Assembly: GCF_008693005.1 (NCBI RefSeq) | Contig: NZ_VXKE01000001.1 | Span: 62,001 to 126,000, forward strand | Direction of reading: 5' to 3' | Origin: Helicobacter canis | GTDB taxonomy: Bacteria > Campylobacterota > Campylobacteria > Campylobacterales > Helicobacteraceae | Length of the DNA stretch: 64,000 bases | Part shown: piece after piece, positions 35,655-45,219 of the stretch | Layout: each line of letters opens with the position of its first letter | Numbering within the stretch: position 1 is the first letter of the stretch | Position numbers and translations under genes: made by a program | The notes under the pieces: generated by a model | Databases searched by the model: none | Told to the model about the DNA's origin: nothing | The model's input: only the letters and a program-made list of their open reading frames with translations

Positions 35655-37391
35655 ATGATACAACTCCCTAGACTACTTGCTCGTGTATGTCTCCTAGCTA
35701 CTCTCTCTCTAGCAAACATCTATGCCAATGGCTTTAAAATCCAAGAGCAAAGCTTAAATGCCACCGCCCTTAGCTCTGCATATATCGCAGGCGCACGCGG
35801 AGCAGATGCGAGCTACTACAATCCTGCAAATATGGGCTTTAGCAACGACTGGGGGGAAAACAAAAGTGAGTTTGAGCTAGCTACCTCGCTCATCAATATC
35901 CCGGGCTTTAACTTCGATGTCGCCACGACAAATCAAGGGCTGTATTCGAAGACGACTTTGCAATTTAACAAAGGAGGTATGGTAGAACAAATAACAGATC
36001 CTAATAATATTATGGGCAAGGTAGTTATGGGGATTTTACCAGAGCTTGCGGATTTGAAAAAGCCCATTATCCTAGAGCACTCCACCCCAGATTCTCAAAT
36101 TGTAACCGGTGGCACTGGCGATACTGCCCTAGCTGTGCCAAAGATGTTTTATAAATCCCGCACGATGCATGGCATCACCTTTGGCGGTAGCTTTGTGGCT
36201 AGCTCTGGGCTAGCTATGCAGTGGGCAGGGAAGGGCGGAGAGTTTCTCCAAGATGTGTTTATTATGATGGTAGAGGCGAGCCCTAGCGTGTCCTGGACAA
36301 TCAATGATCGCCTATCCTTTGGCTTTGGCTACCGCGTGATGTATGCAATGGGCAGCTTTAATAATGTCGTGTATGTCCCGCTAGATGAAGCAGGCACAGG
36401 GATCCAGCTTGATAAAGAGCAGATCAAAGATCTCTCCAAGCACCCAGAAGCCCTACAAGCACTAATCCCAGAATCCATCAAAAAAGGCAATATAGGAAAG
36501 TTACTTAGCGATCCGGTTATATCAGCGATCGCAAAAGTATTTGGCGTAGATCTCAAAGTAGAAAACTGCAATACAGGTGGTATAGAATGCGTAAATTGGG
36601 GCGCACTAATGGGCGATGTGGTGAGCGAGAAAACAAACCTTTTTGGCACTTCTAAAGTCTATCAAAAATCTGAGGGCAAGGATCTCTCCACAGGATTCCG
36701 CCTAGCCGCTTCACTGCGCGTGTTTGATAATGGTATGGCAAGTGTGGTGTATAACTCTCCGGTCAAGTTTGATATGAAAGGCAAGGTTGAAGCGACCACC
36801 TATGTCGGCGGGGCGATGGGCAATGTGCTTACCATAGCAGATCTCAATATCGCTGTGCAAATGCCAGAGATTTTGACCCTAGCCTATGCGCACGAGTTTT
36901 TCAATAGACGATTGCGCTTAGAGGGCGTGTATGAGCGGACATTTTGGAGTCGGGGGTTTAAGTTTAATGTCTCACCAGATTTTGCTAATGCCAAGTATCA
37001 AGGCTTAAGCGGGCTTGTCGCGCTGCCTGATGTCTTTAATAGCGAAACGCTTAAAAATATGGTAGGCATAGCGAACTTTGGCGTGGTGAGCAATATGGGG
37101 GCTGGCTGGCGCGATACCAACACTTTCCGCATAGGCGCGACTTATAAGACGCCCTTTATCCGCCTTATGGCGTCGGCTGCCTATGATGCAGCACCTAGTG
37201 CGCAGGATAAAATTGGAATCCCGGATTCTGATGGCTTTATGGTGGGCTGTGGGGCGAAAGTCAATCTAAGGGGCTTTGATCTAGGGCTAGCTGGAAGCTG
37301 GACTTATAAGCAGTCTATGAGCTCGCTCTATCATAGTGGGGGACTTGGGGGGCTCTTTATCTACACGGCATCACTAGGCTATCGCTGGTAA
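35655..37391 (+). CDS. FadL/OmpP1/TodX family outer-membrane transporter
   Basis: FadL-type 14-strand barrels carry long-chain fatty acids or other hydrophobic molecules across the outer membrane. The 578-residue protein has a signal peptide (MIQLPRLLARVCLLATLSLANIYA), then the family N-terminal hatch GFKIQEQSLNATALSSAYIAGARGADASYYNPANM, which includes the conserved NPA. It ends in TASLGYRW. It is larger than E. coli FadL because of long loops, one with two cysteines near residue 300. The substrate is not known. Leader tract G9 lies just upstream. Confidence 0.9.
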   Translation: MIQLPRLLARVCLLATLSLANIYANGFKIQEQSLNATALSSAYIAGARGADASYYNPANMGFSNDWGENKSEFELATSLINIPGFNFDVATTNQGLYSKTTLQFNKGGMVEQITDPNNIMGKVVMGILPELADLKKPIILEHSTPDSQIVTGGTGDTALAVPKMFYKSRTMHGITFGGSFVASSGLAMQWAGKGGEFLQDVFIMMVEASPSVSWTINDRLSFGFGYRVMYAMGSFNNVVYVPLDEAGTGIQLDKEQIKDLSKHPEALQALIPESIKKGNIGKLLSDPVISAIAKVFGVDLKVENCNTGGIECVNWGALMGDVVSEKTNLFGTSKVYQKSEGKDLSTGFRLAASLRVFDNGMASVVYNSPVKFDMKGKVEATTYVGGAMGNVLTIADLNIAVQMPEILTLAYAHEFFNRRLRLEGVYERTFWSRGFKFNVSPDFANAKYQGLSGLVALPDVFNSETLKNMVGIANFGVVSNMGAGWRDTNTFRIGATYKTPFIRLMASAAYDAAPSAQDKIGIPDSDGFMVGCGAKVNLRGFDLGLAGSWTYKQSMSSLYHSGGLGGLFIYTASLGYRW

Positions 37392-37433
37392 GGTTAGCAC
37401 ATCGCCCTAGAATCTACTTTCAAAGGATTCAGC

Positions 37434-37533
37434 TTGCGGGCTAGAATCGTGGATTGCTTCATCTCACTGCGTCGATAGACCTCTAGTCTTATCTCCTTGC
37501 TCGCCTTGCAAAACCACAATTCTAGCCGCGCAA
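37434..37533. repeat. Family C MITE-like element, copy C1 (100 bp, intergenic)
   Basis: Terminal inverted repeats of 19-20 bp: TTGCGGGCTAGAATCGTGG at 37434-37452 and CCACAATTCTAGCCGCGCAA at 37514-37533. The core (GATAGACCTCTAGTCTTATC, reverse orientation) is shared with copies C3 and C4. It fills most of the 304-base gap between the FadL-type gene and the next gene; no gene is seen there. Confidence 0.8.
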
Positions 37534-37648
37534 TCTTAGAATCCCAAAGCGGTGATGAAACAAGCCTAAACACCCACAACCCCGCCGCAATTCTTAGAAT
37601 CGTTTTACTCTAAAACTAACTTCAATCCTAGAATCCACATTTATGATA

Positions 37649-37657
37649 TGCTACACT
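37649..37657 (+). promoter_or_regulatory. Extended -10 promoter of the small exported protein gene
   Basis: TGCTACACT, 38 bases before the ATG at 37696. The rest of the gap 37392-37695 is repeat sequence. Confidence 0.45.
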
Positions 37658-37695
37658 ACTCTCTTGCATATCCTAGAAATCACATGGGAGGCATA

Positions 37696-38100
37696 ATGAA
37701 AGCCTATAAACAATACTTGCTTCAAGCCCTACTTCTAGGGTTTTGTGTCAATAGCGCGTTTGGCGCGTGGGAGATGTTTAGCGATGGGAAAGACACCTAT
37801 CTCTACAACACCCAAAGCGGCGATGTCTATATCCGCTACAATCGCGGCGGCAAGAACTATGAAGACATTTTTGTCAAAATGCCAGCAGGAACACTCCCTA
37901 GCCAACTCTCACCCACTCAAGCCCCCTCTACCAAGCGCACAAACCCTAGCACCACACCACAGATACTCTCCCCCACTGCCCCCCAAGCCCCGAGCAAAAA
38001 TGACGAGAGCGCAAAGCTTTTAGAGCAGCAGCAGCAAGCTTTGCAAAAGTCCCAAGAGCTCCTGCGCAATAGTATTGATACAAGCGGAGTGCTGGAGTAA
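37696..38100 (+). CDS. Small exported protein of unknown function
   Basis: The 134-residue product has a signal peptide (MKAYKQYLLQALLLGFCVNSAFG), a short beta-rich part (WEMFSDGKDTYLYNTQSGDVYIRYN), a Pro/Ser/Thr-rich linker and a glutamine-rich helix at the end. I know no function. The ATG at 37696 is chosen because GGGAGG stands before it; a longer frame begins at 37648, inside the promoter. Its stop overlaps the ABC-F gene start by one base (TAATG), so the two are coupled. Confidence 0.65.
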   Translation: MKAYKQYLLQALLLGFCVNSAFGAWEMFSDGKDTYLYNTQSGDVYIRYNRGGKNYEDIFVKMPAGTLPSQLSPTQAPSTKRTNPSTTPQILSPTAPQAPSKNDESAKLLEQQQQALQKSQELLRNSIDTSGVLE

Positions 38101-40562
38101 TGGCTCTGCTTTCTTTACACAATGCCTACAAAAGCTTTGGCGCGCGCAAAGTGCTAGAAAATGCCAGCCTAAGCCTTGATGATGGCGAGCGAGTGGCGAT
38201 CATTGGCAAAAATGGCGCAGGCAAAAGCACCTTACTAAAAATCCTATGCGAGCAAATGCCGCTAGATTCTGGCACACTAGCAAAGCGCCCCAATCTAGTA
38301 GCGCGCATCCTCCCCCAAGACCCACATTTTAGAGTGGATCTAAGCGTTAGGGAAGTGTGTGAAGCAAGCTTGCAGGAGCTAGTAGCGATCCATAAGAGAG
38401 TAGATGAGATTAACGCACTTTTGCAAGCAGATTCTAGGGAGCTTACCCAAAACACAGAGCTTCTAAACGAGCTAGGCACTCTCACCACACAGCTAGACTC
38501 CATTGATGGCTGGGATTTGGAGAAGCGGATTACAGAGCTTATAGAGAACTTCCACCTAAAAGACCTGCAAGATCGCGCCATAGGCACACTAAGTGGCGGG
38601 GAGCTTAAGCGACTAGCACTTGCTACAATCCTTATGCAGCCAGCAGATCTCTATATCTTAGATGAGCCTACAAACCACCTTGATGTCGAAGTTGTAGAAT
38701 TTTTAGAATCTAAGCTTAACGCGCTTAAAGCCTGCGTGCTTTTCATTAGCCACGATCGCTACTTCATCGATAATTGCGCTAGGCGGATTATCGAAGTGGA
38801 TTCTAGTAAGCTTACAAACTTCCGCGGCGGCTATGGCGCGTATCTTTCCCAAAAAGCCGCGATGCTAGAGAGCCTTGCCAAAGAGCACTCCCGCACGCTA
38901 AAGCTTCTAAAAGCAGAAGAAGAGTGGCTGCATAAAGGCGTGCAAGCAAGAAGGAAGCGCAATGTCTTGCGCAAAGAGCGAGTCGAGCTTCTGCGCGCTA
39001 AGGCAAAGCAGAATCCAAGCCTAATGCGCCAAATGCGCCTAGAGCTAGAGCGCGAGAGCAAGCACCATAATCGCACCCACTCACACAACGCACAGAAAAT
39101 GATCATAGAGTGTGAGAATCTATGCGTAAGTATGGGCGGGAAGCCTTTGATCAAAGATTGCAGTCTGCGGATTCTACAAGGGGATAAAATCGCCATAGTC
39201 GGGCGCAATGGTGCTGGCAAGTCAAGCTTGCTTAAAGTCTTTTTAGGAGAGATCGCGCCACAAAGCGGGGCAATCAAGCGCGGAGAGCTAAAGATAGGCT
39301 ACTTCGCTCAAACACGCAAGGAGCTTGATGATAGTAAGAGTCTCATTGAGACCTTTTGCCCAAATGGTGGGGATCATATTGAGGTAAAGGGCAAGAGTAT
39401 GCATATTTATGGGTATTTGAAGAGCTTTCTCTTCCCCAAAGATTTGCTCACACAAAAAATCGGCGCACTAAGTGGCGGGGAAAAAACGCGCGTAAGCTTG
39501 GCACTACTTTTTACCAAGCAGTATGACTGCTTGCTTTTAGATGAGCCTACAAATGACCTAGACATCGCTACAATCAATATCCTAGAAGAGTATTTACTCT
39601 CTTTTTCTGGGGCACTGCTACTTGTGAGCCACGATCGCTACTTCATCGACAAGCTCGCGCAAAAGCTGCTTATCTTGCACAATCCTTTGCAGCTAGATTC
39701 TAGCGCGCGTGGCTCTAGGGGAGAATCTAGCGTAGAAGAGAGCTTGCAGAGCTTTAGTGAGTATCTTGAGCTATCCAAAGAGATAGCCTACTATAAACAG
39801 CTAGAATCTAGCCTTACCAACAGAGATTCGGCTTTGGGTGAGCAATGCGGCAGTGTTGCAAAAATTGTGAAAGGCACGACCACCAAGGTCGCTAACCTTC
39901 CCCAATTTTTGCAAAGCTCCCACAGCCCCACCGCAATTCCTAGAATCTTAGAAGAAAATCAATCGTCATTGCAAGGCGATACAATCGCCGAAGCAATCCA
40001 CACAAATGCACAAAAGCTAGATTCTAGTATTGAAGAAATGGATTGCCACGCCGATAAATCGGCTCGCAATGACGATGAAAACGCGCAAATTCCCAACAAG
40101 TTAGCAAAGGATTCTAGGATTAACAAAAACGCTCAAAATGTGTTTTCTCCAAACGCAGATAGGCGGCAGGATTTGGGTGATAAAAATGGGGCTTTGCAAG
40201 AGCAGACTTGGGCGCATACTAGAGCGTATGTAACCGCCGACTCGCCGCAGCAAAACAAGGGATACCGCTCGGCGTTAGCCGATGTTTCTTTAGAATCGCC
40301 ATTTTTAGCCCCAAAGCCAACGCCCAAAAATAAAAAGCTTAGCTACAATGAACAGCGCGAGCTAGCCACCCTACCAGAGCGCATACAATCCCTAGAAGCA
40401 CAAAAGCAGCTCATCGAGCAGCGACTTAGCGATGAGATAAGCCTAGCACGCTATGGTGTAGTAGCACTAGCAAGCGAGCTAGAATCTATCGCTAAAGAGC
40501 TAGATTCTAGCTATGAGCGATACTTTTTCCTAGAAGAAAAGCAAGAATCTCTAAAGCGTTAA
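38100..40562 (+). CDS. ABC-F family ATPase (Uup-like) with repeat-coded insert
   Basis: ABC-F proteins bind the ribosome and act in translation, not in transport. Two ATPase domains are seen: GKNGAGKSTLLKIL, LSGGELKRLALA and ILDEPTNHLD in the first; GRNGAGKSSLLKV, LSGGEKTRVSLALL and LLDEPTNDLD in the second. A C-terminal coiled coil (KKLSYNEQRELATLPERIQ to the end) is of the Uup type. At 820 residues it is about 170 longer than usual. The excess, bases about 39820-40335, is made of family A and B repeats in frame between the second ATPase domain and the coiled coil. Confidence 0.9.
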   Translation: MALLSLHNAYKSFGARKVLENASLSLDDGERVAIIGKNGAGKSTLLKILCEQMPLDSGTLAKRPNLVARILPQDPHFRVDLSVREVCEASLQELVAIHKRVDEINALLQADSRELTQNTELLNELGTLTTQLDSIDGWDLEKRITELIENFHLKDLQDRAIGTLSGGELKRLALATILMQPADLYILDEPTNHLDVEVVEFLESKLNALKACVLFISHDRYFIDNCARRIIEVDSSKLTNFRGGYGAYLSQKAAMLESLAKEHSRTLKLLKAEEEWLHKGVQARRKRNVLRKERVELLRAKAKQNPSLMRQMRLELERESKHHNRTHSHNAQKMIIECENLCVSMGGKPLIKDCSLRILQGDKIAIVGRNGAGKSSLLKVFLGEIAPQSGAIKRGELKIGYFAQTRKELDDSKSLIETFCPNGGDHIEVKGKSMHIYGYLKSFLFPKDLLTQKIGALSGGEKTRVSLALLFTKQYDCLLLDEPTNDLDIATINILEEYLLSFSGALLLVSHDRYFIDKLAQKLLILHNPLQLDSSARGSRGESSVEESLQSFSEYLELSKEIAYYKQLESSLTNRDSALGEQCGSVAKIVKGTTTKVANLPQFLQSSHSPTAIPRILEENQSSLQGDTIAEAIHTNAQKLDSSIEEMDCHADKSARNDDENAQIPNKLAKDSRINKNAQNVFSPNADRRQDLGDKNGALQEQTWAHTRAYVTADSPQQNKGYRSALADVSLESPFLAPKPTPKNKKLSYNEQRELATLPERIQSLEAQKQLIEQRLSDEISLARYGVVALASELESIAKELDSSYERYFFLEEKQESLKR
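39964..40000. repeat. Family A palindromic repeat, copy A3 (inside CDS)
   Basis: CGTCATTGC...GAAGCAATCCA with inner arms GGCGAT / ATCGCC. It codes for the same GDTIA-type peptide as A2 in the TIGR02757-family gene. Confidence 0.7.
40040..40074. repeat. Family A palindromic repeat, copy A4 (inside CDS)
   Basis: GGATTGCCACG...GGCTCGCAATGACG with the stem CCGAT / ATCGG around AA. Read as DCHADKSARNDD. Confidence 0.75.
40181..40307. repeat. Family B element, copy B2 (127 bp, inside CDS)
   Basis: Same length and same bounding inverted repeats (TAAAAATGG / CCATTTTTA) as B1. Bases 40245-40310 are identical to 8314-8379. The inner stem is CATAC / GTATG. Here the coding strand is the reverse of that in B1. 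Confidence 0.8.
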
Positions 40563-40585
40563 GCACGCACGCAAAAGCCAAAATC

Positions 40586-40594
40586 TGCTAAAAT
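40586..40594 (+). promoter_or_regulatory. Extended -10 promoter of aspC
   Basis: TGCTAAAAT, 37 bases before the aspC ATG. Confidence 0.55.
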
Positions 40595-40631
40595 AGCGCA
40601 CTGCAATCATCTCTTAAGTCAAGGAGCATTT

Positions 40632-41804
40632 ATGACCTACTCTAGTCGCATCACCAATCTCCAAGAGTCCGCCACCATTGCTATCTCCACCCTTGCCACT
40701 ACGCTCAAAGCCCAAGGGCGCGATATTTTAAGCTTTTCTGCTGGGGAGCCAGACTTTGACACACCAGAGCCTATTAAGCTTGCCGCAAAAGCAGCACTTG
40801 ATCAAGGATTTACCAAATACACACAAGTAGCAGGAATCCCGGAGCTAAAGCAGGCAATCGCCAATAAGCTAGAGCGAGAAAATGGCTTGCACTATGAGCC
40901 AAAGCAGATTCTCGTAAGCAATGGCGCGAAGCAGTCGCTTTTCAATGTGTTTCAAGCCTTAATTGATACAGGCGATGAAGTCATAATCCCTGCGCCTTAT
41001 TGGGTAACTTACCCCGAGCTTGTAACTTATAGCGGTGGGAGCAATGTTTTCATAGAGACAAATGAGCAAGATGGCTTTAAAATCACTGCTGAATCCTTGC
41101 GCCAAGCAATCACAAGCAAAACAAAAGCCCTAGTGCTTACCACGCCATCAAACCCCACAGGTATGGTCTATACCAAGCAGGAGCTAGAATCTATCGCACA
41201 AGTGCTGCAAGGCACTAATATCGCAGTAATTGCTGATGAGATGTATGAAAAGCTGCTTTATGATGGGGAGTTTGTCTCTGTGGGGAGCATTAGCCAAGAT
41301 ATGTTTGAGCGCACTATCACAATCAATGGGCTTAGCAAATCTGTGGCGATGACAGGCTGGCGTATGGGCTATTGCGCGTGCGCAGATACCACGCTTATCA
41401 AGCTTATGACCAATCTCCAATCCCAATGCACTTCTAATATCAACTCAATCACGCAAAAGGCTTCAATCATCGCACTAGAAGGTGGCGTGGATACGCAGAT
41501 AGAATCTATGCGCCAAGCATTTTTAGCGCGTAGAGATCTAGCGGTAGCAGGCATTAACCAAATCAAAGGCTTGCGCACACTCTCCCCGCAAGGAGCGTTC
41601 TACCTTTTCATCTCCATAGGGAATGCTTGCGGTGGAGATTCTATGGAGTTTTGTAAGCAGCTCTTAGAGCAAGAGGGCGTAGCCCTAGTGCCCGGCAGTG
41701 CCTTTGGAATGGACAGCTTTGTGCGCCTAAGCTTTGCTTGTAGCACTGAGCAGCTTAGCCAAGGGATCGTGCGCATAGCACACTTTATGCAAAAGCTTGG
41801 CTAA
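40632..41804 (+). CDS. aspC: Aspartate aminotransferase
   Basis: This 390-residue class I aminotransferase interconverts aspartate and oxaloacetate. It has FSAGEPDFDTPEPIKLAA, SNGAKQSLFN, PAPYWVTYPE, TPSNPTGMVY and the PLP lysine in NGLSKSVAMTGWRMGY, with the substrate-binding Arg in FVRLSFA. This is the Ib subgroup, common in Helicobacter. It is preceded by AAGGAG and followed after three bases by mnmG. The gene name is a best guess among aspB/aspC. Confidence 0.9.
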   Translation: MTYSSRITNLQESATIAISTLATTLKAQGRDILSFSAGEPDFDTPEPIKLAAKAALDQGFTKYTQVAGIPELKQAIANKLERENGLHYEPKQILVSNGAKQSLFNVFQALIDTGDEVIIPAPYWVTYPELVTYSGGSNVFIETNEQDGFKITAESLRQAITSKTKALVLTTPSNPTGMVYTKQELESIAQVLQGTNIAVIADEMYEKLLYDGEFVSVGSISQDMFERTITINGLSKSVAMTGWRMGYCACADTTLIKLMTNLQSQCTSNINSITQKASIIALEGGVDTQIESMRQAFLARRDLAVAGINQIKGLRTLSPQGAFYLFISIGNACGGDSMEFCKQLLEQEGVALVPGSAFGMDSFVRLSFACSTEQLSQGIVRIAHFMQKLG

Positions 41805-41807
41805 GTT

Positions 41808-43814
41808 ATGGTCTATGATATTCTTGTCGTAGGTGGGGGGCACGCAGGCTTAGAAGCGGCTTGTATCGCTGCTAGAATGGGCGTGCGCGTGCATTTACTC
41901 ACCATCTTAGTGGAAAACATCGCCCTAGCCAGCTGCAACCCAGCCATAGGTGGCTTAGGCAAGGGGCATTTGGTCAAAGAAGTCGATGCGCTAGGTGGCG
42001 TTATGGGGAAGATCACTGATAAATGCGGGATACAATACCGCATACTCAATGCCTCAAAAGGTCCTGCTGTGCGTGGCACAAGGGCGCAAATCGATATGGA
42101 TCTCTATAGAATCTATGCACGCAATCTCGCCCTAAATACCCCCAACCTCACCATCTCACAAGCAACGGTGAGCGAGATTCTACTCGATGAAGTGCGCCAA
42201 AAAGCCATAGGCGTGCGCACCAACATTGGCAAAGACTACTACGCACATAAGCTCATCATCACCACAGGGACATTTTTGCAAGGGCTTGTGCATATTGGAG
42301 AAAATCGCTTAGAAAATGGACGCTTTGGCGAGAGTGCTAGCAATGATCTAAGCAACTCTCTACGCGCACTAGGGCTCACACTTGGGCGACTAAAGACAGG
42401 GACTTGCCCTAGGATTCTAGGCTCTAGTATTGATTTTACGCATTTGGAGCAGCACTTTGGCGATGAGACTCCCCCACACTTTAGCTACACAACAAGCGAA
42501 TTTGCCCCCACCCAGCTGCCCTGCTACATCACTTATACAACCAAGCGCACACACGAGCTAATCCGCGAGAACTTCCACCGCGCCCCGCTCTTCACCGGGC
42601 AAATCAATGGCGTAGGTCCGCGCTACTGCCCAAGTATTGAGGATAAAATCTCACGCTTTGCGGATAAAGATCGCCACCAGCTCTTCTTAGAGCCTCAAAC
42701 CAAGCACGCCACAGAATACTATGTCAATGGGCTCTCCACTTCTCTCCCCTATGATGTGCAAGAGCAAGTGATCGCTTCAATCCCGGGGCTTGAAAATGCC
42801 ATAATCACACGCTATGGCTATGCCATAGAATACGACTATGTCCTACCCACCCAGCTCCACCACACCCTAGAATCTAAAGCTATAGACTCTCTCTATCTAG
42901 CAGGGCAAATCAATGGCACCACAGGCTATGAAGAAGCCGCAGCCCTAGGACTACTAGCAGGGATCAACGCCACGCTTGCCTTGCAAAAAACCGCGCCCAA
43001 ACGCTTTAGCTTTGCGCTTGAATCCCTTATCTTAAAGCGCGATGAGAGCTATATAGGTGTGATGATTGATGATCTTGTAACCAAAGGCACAAACGAGCCC
43101 TACCGCGTCTTTACCTCTCGCGCAGAGTATCGCCTATTGCTACGCGAAGATAATGCGATCTACCGCTTGCTTGAGTATGCCAAAAGCATTGGCACTATCA
43201 GCGAGCAATACGCTAGGCAGTTTATGCAAGATAAGCAGCATATAGCACAAGGTCTAGAGTTTTTAAGCAAGCAATATATCACGCCAAATAAGCGCGCACA
43301 AAGCTTCCTTGCCTCCCTAAATCTCCCCCCAATCAACCAAAAAACCGCGCTTATTTATATCGTAGGCAGAGATGAGTTTAGAGACTTTGACGCGCTAGAA
43401 GCATTTTTGCGCAGTGAGCAGAAGAGACAAAACGCGGATTCTAGCGAGCCAATCCCGGCATTTTCACACTTTAGCCAAGCAGCAAAAGAGCAAATCCACA
43501 TACAAGCAAAATACCACGACTATATCCAAAAGCAGCTTGCAAGCATTGCAAATATGCATACCCAGCTCCAAGCTACTATCCCTGAAGACTTCTGCTATGA
43601 GGGTATTTCTGGGCTATCGCTTGAAGTGGTGGAGAAGCTATCAAGCGCGCGCCCTAAAACACTCTTTGATGCAGCTAAAATTAGTGGCATAACGCCTGCT
43701 AGCCTTGATGTGCTGCATTTGCACTTGCACCTGCAAGCCAAAAGGGCAAAGGCAGATTCTAGTAGCAATGCATCTTCAAGCAAGCAGTGCAGTAGCCTAG
43801 AGTCATTATCCTAG
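41808..43814 (+). CDS. mnmG: tRNA uridine-5-carboxymethylaminomethyl modification enzyme MnmG (GidA)
   Basis: With MnmE, MnmG makes cmnm5U34 in certain tRNAs. The 668-residue FAD protein starts with [21 protein letters not shown] and has [64 protein letters not shown] and the C-terminal [20 protein letters not shown] region. It is longer than most by a Ser-rich tail ([16 protein letters not shown]), partly from a TAGAWTCT-type motif. It follows aspC closely. Confidence 0.96.
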   Translation: MVYDILVVGGGHAGLEAACIAARMGVRVHLLTILVENIALASCNPAIGGLGKGHLVKEVDALGGVMGKITDKCGIQYRILNASKGPAVRGTRAQIDMDLYRIYARNLALNTPNLTISQATVSEILLDEVRQKAIGVRTNIGKDYYAHKLIITTGTFLQGLVHIGENRLENGRFGESASNDLSNSLRALGLTLGRLKTGTCPRILGSSIDFTHLEQHFGDETPPHFSYTTSEFAPTQLPCYITYTTKRTHELIRENFHRAPLFTGQINGVGPRYCPSIEDKISRFADKDRHQLFLEPQTKHATEYYVNGLSTSLPYDVQEQVIASIPGLENAIITRYGYAIEYDYVLPTQLHHTLESKAIDSLYLAGQINGTTGYEEAAALGLLAGINATLALQKTAPKRFSFALESLILKRDESYIGVMIDDLVTKGTNEPYRVFTSRAEYRLLLREDNAIYRLLEYAKSIGTISEQYARQFMQDKQHIAQGLEFLSKQYITPNKRAQSFLASLNLPPINQKTALIYIVGRDEFRDFDALEAFLRSEQKRQNADSSEPIPAFSHFSQAAKEQIHIQAKYHDYIQKQLASIANMHTQLQATIPEDFCYEGISGLSLEVVEKLSSARPKTLFDAAKISGITPASLDVLHLHLHLQAKRAKADSSSNASSSKQCSSLESLS

Positions 43815-43885
43815 AATCTACTTTCAGTGCAAGCACAATCTTTGCGCACAGGACAAATCACTAGCAAAGAAACAAAGGAGACATA

Positions 43886-45073
43886 ATGCAAGCGCAAGAA
43901 TGCGTAAAATTCCTAGCCACCCTGCTCACCTACCCCACAATCACACCCCAAGAGTGCGGCATTTATGAGCCTATTAAATCCCTGCTTACACAAGCTGGCT
44001 TTGAGTGCTTACATATTGATAAGGATAACACGCGCAATCTCTTTGCCCATATCACACTAGGGGATACTTCTAGCGCGAGAGTGGGGGAGCATTTTTGCTT
44101 TATGGGGCATATTGATGTCGTGCCTGCAGGCGAGGGCTGGAGTGTGGAGCCATTTGGCGCAGTGGTGGAAAATGGCTATATCTATGGGCGTGGGGCGCAG
44201 GATATGAAAGCAGGAGTAGCTGCTTTCACCTATGCATTACTAGATTTTGCCAAAGCTGCCCAAAGTCTCACAGCCCCACTTATGCTCTCACTTTTGCTCA
44301 CAAGCGATGAAGAAGGAGAAGGCACTTATGGCACAGCCTATGCGCTAAAAGAGCTAGCCAAGCGCGATCTGCTGCCCACACACGCCATAGTCGCCGAGCC
44401 TACTTGCTCTACCGCGCTAGGTGATACCATCAAAAACGGGCGCAGGGGGAGTATCAATGGCGTGCTAGAGATTGTTGGCAAGCAAGGGCACGCGGCATAC
44501 CCTAGCAAGTGCATAAACCCCATAGAAGCCCTAGGGGCACATCTAGGCAAGCTAGCTGGAGTAGAGCTAGATTCTGGGGATAGAGACTTCGCCCCTACAA
44601 AGCTTGTCATCACCGATATTCGCGGTGGCTTGGAAGTGGTAAATGTAACACCTAGTGCGCTAAAGATTATGTTTAATGTGCGTAATTCTCCTAGCACTTC
44701 TAAAGAAAGCGTGCAAAAGTATGTAGAATCTATTATGCAAGCAGTGTGTGCAGAAAATGCTGGCATTTCCTACACACTTAGCCTAAAGCAAAGTGCCAAG
44801 CCCTTTGTCTGCAAGCGAGATTCTAGGCTGATACACAAGCTTAGTGCTAGCATTCAAAAAGTGTGTGGTATCACCCCAGAGTGCAGCACAAGTGGCGGGA
44901 CAAGCGATGCGAGATTTTGCCAAGAGTTTGGCATAGAGGCGATAGAGTTTGGCGTGTGCAATGATAGAATCCACAGCATAGATGAGCGCGTGAAAATCAC
45001 AGAAGTAGAGCAGCTTTACCGCGTGTTTCGCGCATTTTTGGAGCGATTTGCAAGCCACTGCCACAACACATAA
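43886..45073 (+). CDS. dapE: Succinyl-diaminopimelate desuccinylase
   Basis: DapE removes succinate from N-succinyl-LL-DAP in lysine and peptidoglycan synthesis. The 395-residue M20-type di-zinc enzyme has MGHIDVVPAGEGW, GRGAQDMKAGVAAF, TSDEEGEGTYGT, AEPTC and a C-terminal STSGGTSDARF and EFGVCNDRIHSIDE with the last metal His. Length is normal. An AAAGGAG site precedes the ATG. It works in the same pathway as asd at 24.4 kb. Confidence 0.95.
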   Translation: MQAQECVKFLATLLTYPTITPQECGIYEPIKSLLTQAGFECLHIDKDNTRNLFAHITLGDTSSARVGEHFCFMGHIDVVPAGEGWSVEPFGAVVENGYIYGRGAQDMKAGVAAFTYALLDFAKAAQSLTAPLMLSLLLTSDEEGEGTYGTAYALKELAKRDLLPTHAIVAEPTCSTALGDTIKNGRRGSINGVLEIVGKQGHAAYPSKCINPIEALGAHLGKLAGVELDSGDRDFAPTKLVITDIRGGLEVVNVTPSALKIMFNVRNSPSTSKESVQKYVESIMQAVCAENAGISYTLSLKQSAKPFVCKRDSRLIHKLSASIQKVCGITPECSTSGGTSDARFCQEFGIEAIEFGVCNDRIHSIDERVKITEVEQLYRVFRAFLERFASHCHNT

Positions 45074-45219
45074 GCCCCACGCCAAACGCATAATGTTTTC
45101 AATCTCGCCCACACCATTCCTAAATCTCTCATTATTTAACCTAAAAGCAAGATTTAGCGTTATATACTTGCTCCCAGACACAACCACAACAATCGCATTT
45201 TATCGTTTAAGGAAGACCT

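Noticed and set aside
37394-37579. 61-residue minus-strand open frame
   Set aside because: It lies across the family C element C1, has no ribosome site and no protein-like features; the openness is a property of the repeat.
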